This document shows, piece by piece, positions 19,600 to 26,486 of a stretch of 44,588 nucleotides of DNA. Source of the stretch: Alphaproteobacteria bacterium (lineage in GTDB: Bacteria; Pseudomonadota; Alphaproteobacteria; Rs-D84); the NCBI GenBank assembly GCA_017403085.1, contig JAFQOQ010000033.1, forward strand, positions 1 through 44,588. The letters are read 5' to 3'. The translations under genes and the position numbers were made by a program. Position 1 is the first letter of the stretch. Every line of letters begins with the position of its first letter. The notes beneath the pieces are model-generated. The model made no database searches, was not told the origin of the DNA, and saw only the letters and a list, made by a program, of their open reading frames with translations.

Positions 19600-19796
19600 A
19601 TCACAGGGTATTACTGTGATGGGGTGTGAGAACCTCTGCATAAGGCATCGAACAGGGTGCGTGTGTGCCCTGGGCGGTGTGTGTGGATGGCTCCTGATCT
19701 TTGGGTCAGGAGGGCTTGCGAATATACTGAATAAGCAGGCACAATTCCTTATGATTGTTCTCAACCTCCTGACCGTCAAATGTTGGCGGTTTTTTG
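19600..19796 (+). ncRNA. Structured RNA element, copy B
   Basis: About 197 nt. It has a 5' hairpin ATCACAG/CTGTGAT (19600-19620), whose sequence differs from that of copy A while pairing is kept. The closing helix is TGAGAAC (19627-19633) with GTTCTCA (19757-19763). An 8-bp hairpin starting CAGGGTGC follows (about 19654-19673), then the local hairpin CTCCTGA/TCAGGAG (19691-19712). The strand CCTCCTGACC (19765-19774) runs into the terminator stem CCGTC/GGCGG with T-run (19773-19796). Positions 19704-19738 are identical to copy A. An extended -10 TGGTATAAT (19795-19803) after the terminator suggests that the downstream Cys-rich gene also has its own promoter. Confidence 0.6.
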
Positions 19797-19820
19797 GTAT
19801 AATGTAGGGAGTGCGAAAAA

Positions 19821-20429
19821 ATGAAAAAGATTTTTGCTGTTTTTGTGTTTTTGATGGTTGGTATAAATTGTAATCCGGGCTTGGCAGCGGAATTTTGTAT
19901 CGTGTGTGCTGATGACACGTTTTAGTATGAAAACTCTATATATGGTCTGGATCCAACATATTATTGCAAATCCGATGGGACAACGCATGTGACGACGTCG
20001 TACGGATCATGTGTGTCGGGGTCTGGGTATGTATTAACGAAAGAGACCAATAAATGTTCAAATATTACCACATATACATGCGCAAAGGAATGTACGGGAT
20101 GTACTGCTTGTAATTCTACAGTATGGTCGAACTATAAAACAGGTTATCAATCGGCGACTACTGCGACGTGTAATTGTAATACCTGTAACAGAATAACAAA
20201 GTATCGTTGTGCCGCGGGTTATTATCAGTTGTCAGGGCAACTGGTAAATTGTACCAGCGCGGGTGTCTGTACCGGATGCACGCCATGTGAAGAAACAGAT
20301 ATGGGAACGCCTACATCGTCGGCGGGCAGTACTGCCAGTACGGCATGCTATATCCCATCGGGTACAACGGGTACTGATGAAAATGGCAATAGCTGGAAAT
20401 TGACGGCCAATTGTTATGATACGGACTAG
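19821..20429 (+). pseudogene. Secreted Cys-rich protein gene interrupted by one in-frame TAG
   Basis: The frame opens at ATG 19821 (AGGGAG upstream) with a signal peptide (MKKIFAVFVFLMVGINC...GLAA) and a first Cys pair (CIVCADD), then meets TAG at 19923-19925. The same frame then stays open to 20429, with coding-like sequence before the next ATG (YENSIYGLDPTYYCKSDGTT) and a Cys-rich body: CAKECTGCTACN, CNCNTCN, CAAGYYQLS, CTGCTPCEE, ending NSWKLTANCYDTD. It is a paralog of 16887-17420. Without readthrough only a 34-aa secreted stub would form. It could be a recent pseudogene, a readthrough gene or a sequencing error; a single substitution explains it. Preceded by RNA element B and followed by a terminator. 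Confidence 0.7.
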
Positions 20430-20435
20430 TTTTAT

Positions 20436-20460
20436 ATCCCCCGATTCGGGGGATTTTTTA
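20436..20460 (+). terminator. Intrinsic terminator
   Basis: ATCCCCCGA/TCGGGGGAT stem followed by a T-run, after the Cys-rich gene. Confidence 0.9.
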
Positions 20461-20472
20461 TTGGGAGGATAA

Positions 20473-20703
20473 ATGAAATTGTATTTATGTGTTGCGGTGC
20501 TGGGCATCGCAATTTTTTTATGTACGTATTTTGTTGGTGTGCAATATGGCCTAGGAAAATGTCAGGAACACACCAGCAAAAATGAAATGCATCAACAAAC
20601 GCAAATTATGACCATACAAGGAGGTATTCATGCAGAAACTGTTAAGACCACTGTTGGTGATATTCGTCGCGTCCTGCGCGAAAAATACACCATTGCCGAA
20701 TAA
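20473..20703 (+). CDS. Small membrane-anchored protein, possible i-spanin (Rz-like)
   Basis: 76 aa. One N-terminal membrane segment (LYLCVAVLGIAIFLCTYFVG) is followed by a short periplasmic part ending VGDIRRVLREKYTIAE, a style of ending seen in phage Rz-type inner-membrane spanins. GGGAGG gives a strong ribosome site. The last 74 nt overlap the start of the next gene in another frame, and that gene encodes a small lipoprotein; this nested Rz/Rz1 layout is the main argument. It is short for Rz and no holin, endolysin or other phage genes are adjacent, so the call is tentative. Alternative: a host envelope pair of unknown role. Confidence 0.55.
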   Translation: MKLYLCVAVLGIAIFLCTYFVGVQYGLGKCQEHTSKNEMHQQTQIMTIQGGIHAETVKTTVGDIRRVLREKYTIAE

Positions 20704-20836
20704 TGTTTGTGCGCCGATTACCTGTTTGCCGATATATGGACGGGTGACAGATTGGGATGTAATCAGTGATGATTTGGCACGTAATATTTACCGGCATAAC
20801 AGATTGTGCGAAGAATATAAAAAAATCCCCAAATAA
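20630..20836 (+). CDS. Small lipoprotein, possible o-spanin (Rz1-like)
   Basis: 68 aa. The signal peptide ends with the lipobox-like VASC, so a mature lipoprotein of about 53 aa is predicted, with three more Cys residues (NNVCAPITCLP, then RLCEEYKK). A perfect AAGGAGGT ribosome site sits inside the upstream coding region, 4 nt before the ATG, which argues that this overlapping frame is really translated. Paired with the membrane protein at 20473 it has the layout of overlapping spanin genes that fuse inner and outer membranes at phage lysis. Family membership is inferred from layout and topology, not from a strong motif. Confidence 0.6.
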   Translation: MQKLLRPLLVIFVASCAKNTPLPNNVCAPITCLPIYGRVTDWDVISDDLARNIYRHNRLCEEYKKIPK

Positions 20837-20841
20837 TGGGG
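20824..20841 (-). terminator. Terminator of the arginase-family gene
   Basis: ATCCCC/GGGGAT stem; on the minus strand it is followed by a T-run. It lies at the convergent end of the spanin-like pair. Confidence 0.75.
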
Positions 20842-20847
20842 ATGTGT

Positions 20848-21681
20848 TTAGTTCGCCACAATTTGTATCAGTTGTTGCGCAATGCGGGCCGATTCGCTGT
20901 CGCCAGTTGGCGCGTATTCAACAAATTCGATGCTATGTGCCGTGTGAAATGCGCCAAGCAGTTGCTGGGCGGCGTTTGCGCTAATTCCATTGGGTTCTGG
21001 GACCAAGACGTCGCGAAAATATTTTGGGTCAATTGCGTCAAAGTCAAATGATACGACAAATTTGCGATTGCCGATTCGCGTTTTGATTTCAGAAATTGCA
21101 TTTTGTAATTTTTCATCAGTGTCTAGTTGCGCTGGTGTGCGCATATAGATGTTCTTAGATGTGGCGTATTCAATTTCTGCGGGTTCGTATGAACGGGTGC
21201 CTAAATAAAATATGTTTTCTGGGCGCAGGGCAGGTCGTTTGGTCTGCAATGACAGCCATCGCGAATCGCCATCGCCCAACAGGGCGCGTACGTTTGTGCC
21301 GTGTGGCGCGCCAGATGCCTGGGCCTGGGACGATGCGGGGGTGTGTATATCCAAGTGTGCATCGATATAGACCAGGCAGATGTCTTCGTCAGGAAATTGG
21401 TCGGCAATCGCTGCAAAATGACCAAAGTTTGTAGAATGATCGCCACCAATCATAATGTGCGAAGTTGTGGGTGTTGCGTTATAGATTTTCTGTTGAATCT
21501 TGAAGTTTTCGCCAAAACGATCGGCAACGCATTCCGCCAGATTAAATGCATCTGGGGTGACAATTGTCCATTGTTTGTCGGGGAACATAGATTTTATTGC
21601 GGCTGGGGCCAATGCGGGCCCTTGGTCTGTGATGGTTGCAGTTGCCGCACGTCCGTATGCAACCCCCATCATGTTAATCAT
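20848..21681 (-). CDS. Arginase/agmatinase/formiminoglutamase family enzyme
   Basis: 277 aa from ATG 21681, with GGAG 8 nt upstream. This start overlaps the upstream stop as ATGA, which implies translational coupling. The binuclear manganese motifs of the ureohydrolase family are all present: GGDHS, the DAHLDIHTP metal loop, and SFDFDAIDP. The enzyme hydrolyses a guanidino compound (arginine, agmatine) or formiminoglutamate; the substrate cannot be fixed from motifs, though the size fits arginase. Upstream in-frame residues are not used because they run into the preceding gene. It is co-transcribed with an exported protein, which is an unexpected partner. Confidence 0.88.
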   Translation of the reverse strand: MINMMGVAYGRAATATITDQGPALAPAAIKSMFPDKQWTIVTPDAFNLAECVADRFGENFKIQQKIYNATPTTSHIMIGGDHSTNFGHFAAIADQFPDEDICLVYIDAHLDIHTPASSQAQASGAPHGTNVRALLGDGDSRWLSLQTKRPALRPENIFYLGTRSYEPAEIEYATSKNIYMRTPAQLDTDEKLQNAISEIKTRIGNRKFVVSFDFDAIDPKYFRDVLVPEPNGISANAAQQLLGAFHTAHSIEFVEYAPTGDSESARIAQQLIQIVAN

Positions 21682-22640
21682 TTGTAAGACTCCACTATGC
21701 TTTCGGCGACGTCTTTGATTCTTTGTAATGATTGTTCGTATGTGTTGCAATCGCCCGCAATTTCAGAACGGTATGCGTCACGTAAATTTGTCGCCATATA
21801 AGAACAACCTTGTAAATGCTGGACACAATATTCGTGGCCGGTTGTAAATGCGTTTTGACCGCGAACACGGCTTTCGGTATTGGCCCAATCAATCTTTAAT
21901 GCGTTTTCAATGTTTGTCCATGAATTACTGTTGCTGTATTTGCCAACAGTTGCCATCCAGTATTCGTTCATTTCTGCGTCGGTCCAGTTGTTTGTACCCT
22001 GAATCTTGGCCAGTTGCGTTATCAGATTGTTGATTTTGTTTTGATATTTTGCATCAATTTGGGATAGGCGGGAACTGCAATAACAACGGTTGTATGCCGT
22101 ATCAGGACGCAGACAGTAATTGTTCATGCATTCTGTGTAATCCGCCAGACAACGTGTTGATGTGACGCGTTCGGTTATCGCAGATGTGGTGCCGCGTGCC
22201 TTTTCTTCGGCACGATATGTATAAGAATTGTTGTAACGATTGGACGTATCTGTTAGAAAATTTGTATTATCACGATTGGTGTTCCGTGGTGCGCCACCGG
22301 TTCGAATACCACTGCGTGCGACAACGCGACGCCCAGTTGTGTTTGGGGATGCACTGCGCGTGGTGTTTGATTTTGCTGTGGTCGTTTTTTTCGCACTGCG
22401 TGCAACAACGCGTCGTGGTTGTGATATTTTCGTCGTCTTGACCACAGTGTCGATTAAATTGCTGGATTGAGACGTTGTGACACCGGGATTTAAATTTGTT
22501 CGCATTTGATTGTTCATGTATGGATACATGTAGTTATAATTATATCCCGTTGTGTTTGTCAGACGCGCATCGCGTGTTGCCGCGTGGGCACCAGTCGTTA
22601 CAACAGATACAACGATGAAAAATTGAACAATCCTTCTCAT
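21678..22640 (-). CDS. Exported hypothetical protein with Cys-containing C-terminal domain
   Basis: 320 aa. A signal peptide (MRRIVQFFIVVSVVTTGAHA) is followed by a Thr/Arg/Asn-rich disordered part with repeated VVARS phrases (residues about 75-115). A structured C-terminal domain follows (about 160-320), with Cys motifs CLADYTECMNNYC, RCYCSSRL, HEYCVQHLQGCS and CNTYEQS. It is probably periplasmic with disulfides. Family not recognised. The -10 box lies exactly 7 nt before the ATG, predicting a leaderless mRNA. Its stop overlaps the start of the arginase-family gene. Confidence 0.75.
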   Translation of the reverse strand: MRRIVQFFIVVSVVTTGAHAATRDARLTNTTGYNYNYMYPYMNNQMRTNLNPGVTTSQSSNLIDTVVKTTKISQPRRVVARSAKKTTTAKSNTTRSASPNTTGRRVVARSGIRTGGAPRNTNRDNTNFLTDTSNRYNNSYTYRAEEKARGTTSAITERVTSTRCLADYTECMNNYCLRPDTAYNRCYCSSRLSQIDAKYQNKINNLITQLAKIQGTNNWTDAEMNEYWMATVGKYSNSNSWTNIENALKIDWANTESRVRGQNAFTTGHEYCVQHLQGCSYMATNLRDAYRSEIAGDCNTYEQSLQRIKDVAESIVESYK

Positions 22641-22647
22641 GCCTTAT

Positions 22648-22676
22648 ATGATAGAAAACTTAGCCTTGGCAGACAA
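22648..22676 (-). promoter_or_regulatory. Promoter of the 22640 gene, leaderless type
   Basis: On the minus strand TTGTCT, 17-nt spacer, TATCAT, then 7 nt and the ATG at 22640. Confidence 0.6.
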
Positions 22677-22697
22677 GCATAAAATTTAAAGAAAAAT

Positions 22698-22725
22698 TTG
22701 CATTTGAAAAAAATACTGTTATAAT
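22698..22725 (+). promoter_or_regulatory. Promoter of tRNA-Pro
   Basis: TTGCAT, 16-nt spacer, TATAAT, 11 nt before the tRNA 5' end. Confidence 0.6.
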
Positions 22726-22736
22726 GGACTTCGTTT

Positions 22737-22813
22737 CGGGGTGTAGCTCAGTCTGGTAGAGTGCTTGGTTTGGGACCAAGATGTCGAAGGTTCGAATCCT
22801 TTCGCCCCGACCA
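22737..22813 (+). tRNA. tRNA-Pro (anticodon TGG), integration target
   Basis: 77 nt with encoded CCA. The acceptor stem is CGGGGTG/CGCCCCG (one G-T pair), the D arm GCTCAGTCTGGTAGAGT, the anticodon stem CTTGG/CCAAG with loop TTTGGGA (anticodon TGG), and the T arm has GGTTCGAATCC. Its 3' end forms one of the 18-bp repeats flanking the integrative element, which leaves the tRNA intact. Confidence 0.95.
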
Positions 22814-22815
22814 GA
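22798..22815 (+). repeat. attL core repeat
   Basis: 18 bp, identical to 31076-31093, comprising the tRNA-Pro 3' end plus two bases. Confidence 0.9.
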
Positions 22816-22827
22816 GATAAAATGTTA

Positions 22828-22911
22828 GAAATCCAACACTTTTGTTGGATTTTTATTTTTTAGATTGGTCCCGACCAAAAATATTGAAACCCTGGGAAAT
22901 CTAACACTTTT
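22828..22911 (+). repeat. Arm-type direct repeats near attL
   Basis: A 16-nt sequence GAAATCCAACACTTTT (22828-22843) recurs with one mismatch at 22896-22911. Core ACACTTT copies also occur inverted near the right end (30760-30766, 30978-30984, 30990-30996). A palindrome TTGGTC-CC-GACCAA (22865-22878) lies between the left copies. The layout is that of integrase arm-binding sites. Confidence 0.5.
22831..22860 (+). terminator. Element-borne terminator after tRNA-Pro
   Basis: ATCCAAC/GTTGGAT stem followed by TTTTTATTTTT. In the integrated state it would end the tRNA transcript and shield the integrase gene from read-through. Confidence 0.75.
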
Positions 22912-22958
22912 TGTTTTTCACTTTCATCAAAAACGATAAAAATAATGGAGTGAAAACA

Positions 22959-24461
22959 ATGATTAAAAAGTGTATGACATATTGTAATACCGATAAATAC
23001 ATAAAGTTGCGAAATAACATTTTTTATTTTACAATGGAATTACCAAGACAAAATGGTAAAAGACGGTTTTTTTGTAAGTCGTTACATACATATAATTACT
23101 ACGAAGCACGGGAAAAGGCAAAAATAATGGCGGAAAAGATACATAATTTTGATACTAAAAAATTTATAAATGAAATCAATACGTTATTGGGTTTGACCGT
23201 TTTCGATTATGAAACCGTTGGTGGTGGAAATTATGGATTTGCAGCACGTAGGGTATCCCCCAAAAATAACTTGGAGTTGTTAGAACATTGGGTTAATTTA
23301 AATTCACAAAAGGATTTGGTGCAATTAGACCAATTAACCCCTGGGGAAAAAATTATATACAACCAATTTAACTTTTTTTCATCACAGGTATTGGACATCC
23401 TTAAAGACATCCAAGGGAAGCAATTAAATCAACAACCAGTTCAACCAAAATTAACAAAAAATTATACAATTCACGATATTTTGGTGTTTTTGTTAAAAAA
23501 AGATGGGGTTGCAGAACCTGAAAAAGACCGTAAGTACCATATAATGCAGAATAATTTAAAGAGTATCAATATGGGTATAAAATCAAATTATACGGATTTT
23601 TATAAACCAAATGTAATTCAAGACCTGTGTGATGTGATAAGAAAAAATAATAAAATAAATGGTGATACAAAACGAAAACACGTAAGATACATCAAAGAAC
23701 TCATCACTCATGCAAACGTTCTTGAACCAGACGTTTATAAAACTAACTTATTGAATATATTACCAAAATTTGACAAGACACCAAAATCCGAAAAGAATCC
23801 ACATTTTCCGTATTCTGACGAACAATTATTACAGATGTTTGACCCAAAATATGATTATTTTAAAAACAATCCAGATCAATTTTGGGCTTGTATGATTGCA
23901 TTATTTACTGGGTCAAGATTAAATGCAGTAATAACATTACAATATGGTGACATCATACAAAAAGACGGTGTTGATTGTATTCAATTTATTAAAAACCATC
24001 CGTTGAAACAACTTAAAACGGAAGCGTCTGAACGTATCGTTCCAATCCCAGAACAATTATTAAATATGGGATTTGTTCAATTTGTCCAAAAACAAAAACA
24101 AAAATTAAAAAAGACGGATTCTGATTTTATATTTCCAAAATGTCAGACAAAAAATGGAACGTATAACGGTAAATTTGTCGGACGTGGTGTATTAAAATTT
24201 ATAACTGAAATTGGAATCAAAGGGTCAACAGATAAAAAATTAGATTTTCATTCATTCCGTAATAATGCAAGTATTAAATTACAAAACGCAGGTGTTACCC
24301 AATCTTATATCAACGATATTATTGGTTGGGAAGGCGAAAACACGATGTTAAAAAGTTATTCAAAACACACTGTTCCACAGATTAAACAACAGGTTGATAA
24401 GTTAAAATATGACTTTTTACAACCACATTTTGATAAATGGACGGAAATAATGAAAAAGTAA
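22959..24461 (+). CDS. int: Tyrosine recombinase/integrase of the element
   Basis: 500 aa from ATG 22959 (GGAG 8 nt upstream); the in-frame ATG at 22911 lacks a ribosome site. It catalyses site-specific integration and excision at the tRNA-Pro 3' end. The C-terminal catalytic domain shows the family residues: Arg in LFTGSRLNAVITLQYGD, a Lys in the EASERIVPIP beta-hairpin region, HSFRNN as the H-x-x-R box, GW in IIGWEGENT and the nucleophilic Tyr in LKSYSKHT near the end. The long N-terminal part (about 1-280) contains arm-binding and core-binding regions with no strong match I can name. It is adjacent to attL, as is usual. Confidence 0.93.
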   Translation: MIKKCMTYCNTDKYIKLRNNIFYFTMELPRQNGKRRFFCKSLHTYNYYEAREKAKIMAEKIHNFDTKKFINEINTLLGLTVFDYETVGGGNYGFAARRVSPKNNLELLEHWVNLNSQKDLVQLDQLTPGEKIIYNQFNFFSSQVLDILKDIQGKQLNQQPVQPKLTKNYTIHDILVFLLKKDGVAEPEKDRKYHIMQNNLKSINMGIKSNYTDFYKPNVIQDLCDVIRKNNKINGDTKRKHVRYIKELITHANVLEPDVYKTNLLNILPKFDKTPKSEKNPHFPYSDEQLLQMFDPKYDYFKNNPDQFWACMIALFTGSRLNAVITLQYGDIIQKDGVDCIQFIKNHPLKQLKTEASERIVPIPEQLLNMGFVQFVQKQKQKLKKTDSDFIFPKCQTKNGTYNGKFVGRGVLKFITEIGIKGSTDKKLDFHSFRNNASIKLQNAGVTQSYINDIIGWEGENTMLKSYSKHTVPQIKQQVDKLKYDFLQPHFDKWTEIMKK

Positions 24462-24481
24462 AATGTAGTAAAAAGTAGTAT

Positions 24482-24514
24482 GTGGGAACCGGGAAAAGTG
24501 GGAACAATGGGAAC
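24482..24514 (+). repeat. GTGGGAAC iteron-like cluster
   Basis: GTGGGAAC at 24482 and 24498 and ATGGGAAC at 24507, right after the integrase stop. GTGGGAA recurs at 28889 and 28913 next to the helicase gene. The stretch 24462-24716 otherwise shows no convincing gene. Confidence 0.35.
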
Positions 24515-24716
24515 AAATGATTCAGATTTAATTCCAGATTTGTCGAACCATAAACAATAATAAAATCCCCATAAAAATGTGTTCCGGGGTATCCAGTGTC
24601 AAATTTTAATGGTTTCTGTATGGTTCTAAGGGAAGTTCGAAACGAAGAACAATCCAACGAACCAGCGCAGAATATAATTTAATTTTGATTATTCAGAATT
24701 TTTTCTTAAATTAGTA

Positions 24717-24745
24717 TTTACATTTCATGTTTGATATTTTATAAT
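24717..24745 (+). promoter_or_regulatory. Promoter of RNA element C
   Basis: TTTACA, 17-nt spacer, TATAAT. Predicted start near 24752. It uses the same -35 and -10 boxes as the element promoters at 27602 and 30937 but lacks their ACCCG extension. Confidence 0.65.
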
Positions 24746-24751
24746 TGTCTT

Positions 24752-24967
24752 GAATCCAAGAGATTGGGTTCGGGGCTGTGGTAGCCCGTGAATTCGGTGC
24801 GAAAGCATCGTAATTTGATGTTTCGGTGTTTTTGCACCGTTATCATCCCTGATGTTATGTCGGGGAGCTGTTGGTTATAAAATACGAGCAATCGGAAAGC
24901 CGACGGAATCATTAATTCACTGATTACCAACTCCCTGACCGCTCTTTCTTGGGCGGTTTAATTTTTT
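24752..24967 (+). ncRNA. Structured RNA element, copy C (on the mobile element)
   Basis: About 215 nt, with several hairpins: GGGCT/AGCCC (near 24777-24790), CGGTGC/GCATCG closed by a GAAA tetraloop (24795-24810), and CGGTG/CACCG (24824-24839). A long closing helix follows, GTCGGGGA + GTTGGT (24859-24875) with ACCAAC + TCCCTGAC (24926-24939), then the terminator CCGCTC/GGGCGG with T-rich run. Length, own promoter, long helix, the 3' strand CTCCCTGACC and the terminator match copies A and B; the interior does not align by eye. It precedes the lipoprotein gene at 24984. Membership of the A/B family is plausible, not proven. Confidence 0.5.
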
Positions 24968-24983
24968 AACCACTGGAGTTTTT

Positions 24984-25838
24984 ATGAAAAAACATTTAAT
25001 ATTGATCTCTGCATTGACCGTAACCGGATGCGTTAACAATGGGCAAAAAGATATATATACAAATCAACATAACATAGATGTCGTTAAATTAGCAACAGAA
25101 TCAAAGACGCAAAAAAGTTTAAAAAATGTTTTTGCTATAATAGACCAATTTGATGAATTACCAGAACTTGAGCGGTTAGATACAAAGGTAAATGGTACAA
25201 AATGGAATTTTACAACACAAAAATATGATTATGTTGCCGATACTAGTGCCGGTATATGTGGAACCACAATTAGAAGCGATGCAGATTTTTCTTTATCTGT
25301 ATTTGTTGAAATTTATGGCTATTATTTCCGCAACGGCAAACAATACGAATTATCACCAGAATACAAACAACTGGCTAATTTGTTTTTTGATAAGAACATG
25401 ATTGATAGTATAACCCCAAAAGAAAGAGCAATGTTACAAAAATGTATTTATACAGATTACTGCGATAACACATATTTTGGAAAACATTTTTGTGGTTTAG
25501 ATTTTGAGCGTAGTCAAGAATGCACTGATTTTAGAAAAGAGTATTTTGATTCAAAACGAAACGAACTCTGTCTATTTAATTACAATGATTGGTTACCAGA
25601 TGATATAAAAATCAGCAAATATGAAAATCTGTTAAAATTATACGGTGCATACAAATCATCTCTTAAAGAGTGTGATTCCAAAATTATCAAAACAGGTAAT
25701 TTTGTGTGCGATAAACAACCAGACGGTTCACAGAAATGTTATGAACAAGAACACAAATTGACAGATGCTGAAAAACAACAATGTTATGATGAAGTAGAGA
25801 AAAAATTAAATGCATTAGCAAAAAGCGGAGACTTATAA
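24984..25838 (+). CDS. Cargo lipoprotein, function unknown
   Basis: 284 aa. The lipoprotein signal is MKKHLILISALTVTGC, so it is probably anchored in a membrane facing the periplasm or surface. The mature part has many Cys residues, including a cluster around residues 150-175 (CIYTDYCDN, then HFCGLD), CDKQPDGSQKC near 240 and a helical, charged end. I do not recognise the family. The ribosome site is TGGAG. It is the first gene of a four-gene cargo operon, with 13 nt to the next gene, and starts 17 nt after the terminator of RNA C, so expression may depend on read-through of that terminator. Confidence 0.75.
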   Translation: MKKHLILISALTVTGCVNNGQKDIYTNQHNIDVVKLATESKTQKSLKNVFAIIDQFDELPELERLDTKVNGTKWNFTTQKYDYVADTSAGICGTTIRSDADFSLSVFVEIYGYYFRNGKQYELSPEYKQLANLFFDKNMIDSITPKERAMLQKCIYTDYCDNTYFGKHFCGLDFERSQECTDFRKEYFDSKRNELCLFNYNDWLPDDIKISKYENLLKLYGAYKSSLKECDSKIIKTGNFVCDKQPDGSQKCYEQEHKLTDAEKQQCYDEVEKKLNALAKSGDL

Positions 25839-25851
25839 AGAGGTATAAAAT

Positions 25852-26469
25852 ATGAAAAAATTTTTAGTTGCTTTTTTTTGTTTTTCTATATCTGTACCAG
25901 TATACAGCGATGCACTTGATAGTTTGAAAATCGACATCAATAAGGAAAAAAATGAAAAATTGGAACAAAAGCGAAAAGCCCAAGAACAAGAGCGCAAAGA
26001 AAAGGCCCACCAAGAACATCTTGCAGATTGTAAACAAGCACAAAAAAAGGCGAAAGACAGAAAACAAGAAATAGAACAAGAATTAGGCAAAGAAGTCGTT
26101 TTTAAGGGAATATCAGGTAAAATTGTTAGTGTAACAAGTGAAGGGGTTTTTGTTGAAAACGACTGTTATGAAAAATATAAACAAGCTGAAGCCGTATCTA
26201 TGATGAACGATTATTGGGGAAATTGGGCTTATATGGGTGCAGCCACATGTCGCGAAAATCGCAGATTCATATATACAAATAAAGATAATTTATTCGTTGA
26301 CCATAAGTTCTCTTCCGAATATTTATTTGTCCCAATGGATGGTTATAAATATACAACACTAGGCGGAACTACTTCAGTGCCATCTTATAAAGAAACCGCC
26401 TACAAGGTATCCGAAATAGAATACGAAACTTATTTAAAAGACAAATCAAACAAAACTTGTCCACAATAA
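25852..26469 (+). CDS. Cargo exported protein with coiled coil
   Basis: 205 aa. Signal peptide MKKFLVAFFCFSISVPVYS, then a highly charged Lys/Glu/Gln coiled coil (about residues 25-82). A globular C-terminal part follows with short beta-like strands (KGISGKIVSVTSEGVFVEND) and Cys residues near 105 and 137 and at the end. Probably periplasmic. Unrecognised family. It lies between the lipoprotein and a membrane protein in the same operon. Confidence 0.72.
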   Translation: MKKFLVAFFCFSISVPVYSDALDSLKIDINKEKNEKLEQKRKAQEQERKEKAHQEHLADCKQAQKKAKDRKQEIEQELGKEVVFKGISGKIVSVTSEGVFVENDCYEKYKQAEAVSMMNDYWGNWAYMGAATCRENRRFIYTNKDNLFVDHKFSSEYLFVPMDGYKYTTLGGTTSVPSYKETAYKVSEIEYETYLKDKSNKTCPQ

Positions 26470-26486
26470 AACAAAAGGAGTAAAAA

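Noticed and set aside
19497..19604. Minus-strand 35-codon frame starting GTG with a hydrophobic stretch (IILFITCAFLALCALYPVV)
   Set aside because: It has no ribosome site, starts inside the 5' hairpin of RNA B and overlaps its promoter; a hydrophobic run can arise by chance in T-rich DNA.
17446..19796. RNA copies A and B as ends of an insertion sequence or composite transposon
   Set aside because: No transposase lies between or beside them, no target duplications are seen, and each copy has its own promoter and terminator with compensatory changes.
24382..24657. 91-codon minus-strand frame after the integrase
   Set aside because: Overlaps the integrase end, low-complexity (repeated LFPLFP) from the GGGAAC repeats, no ribosome site.
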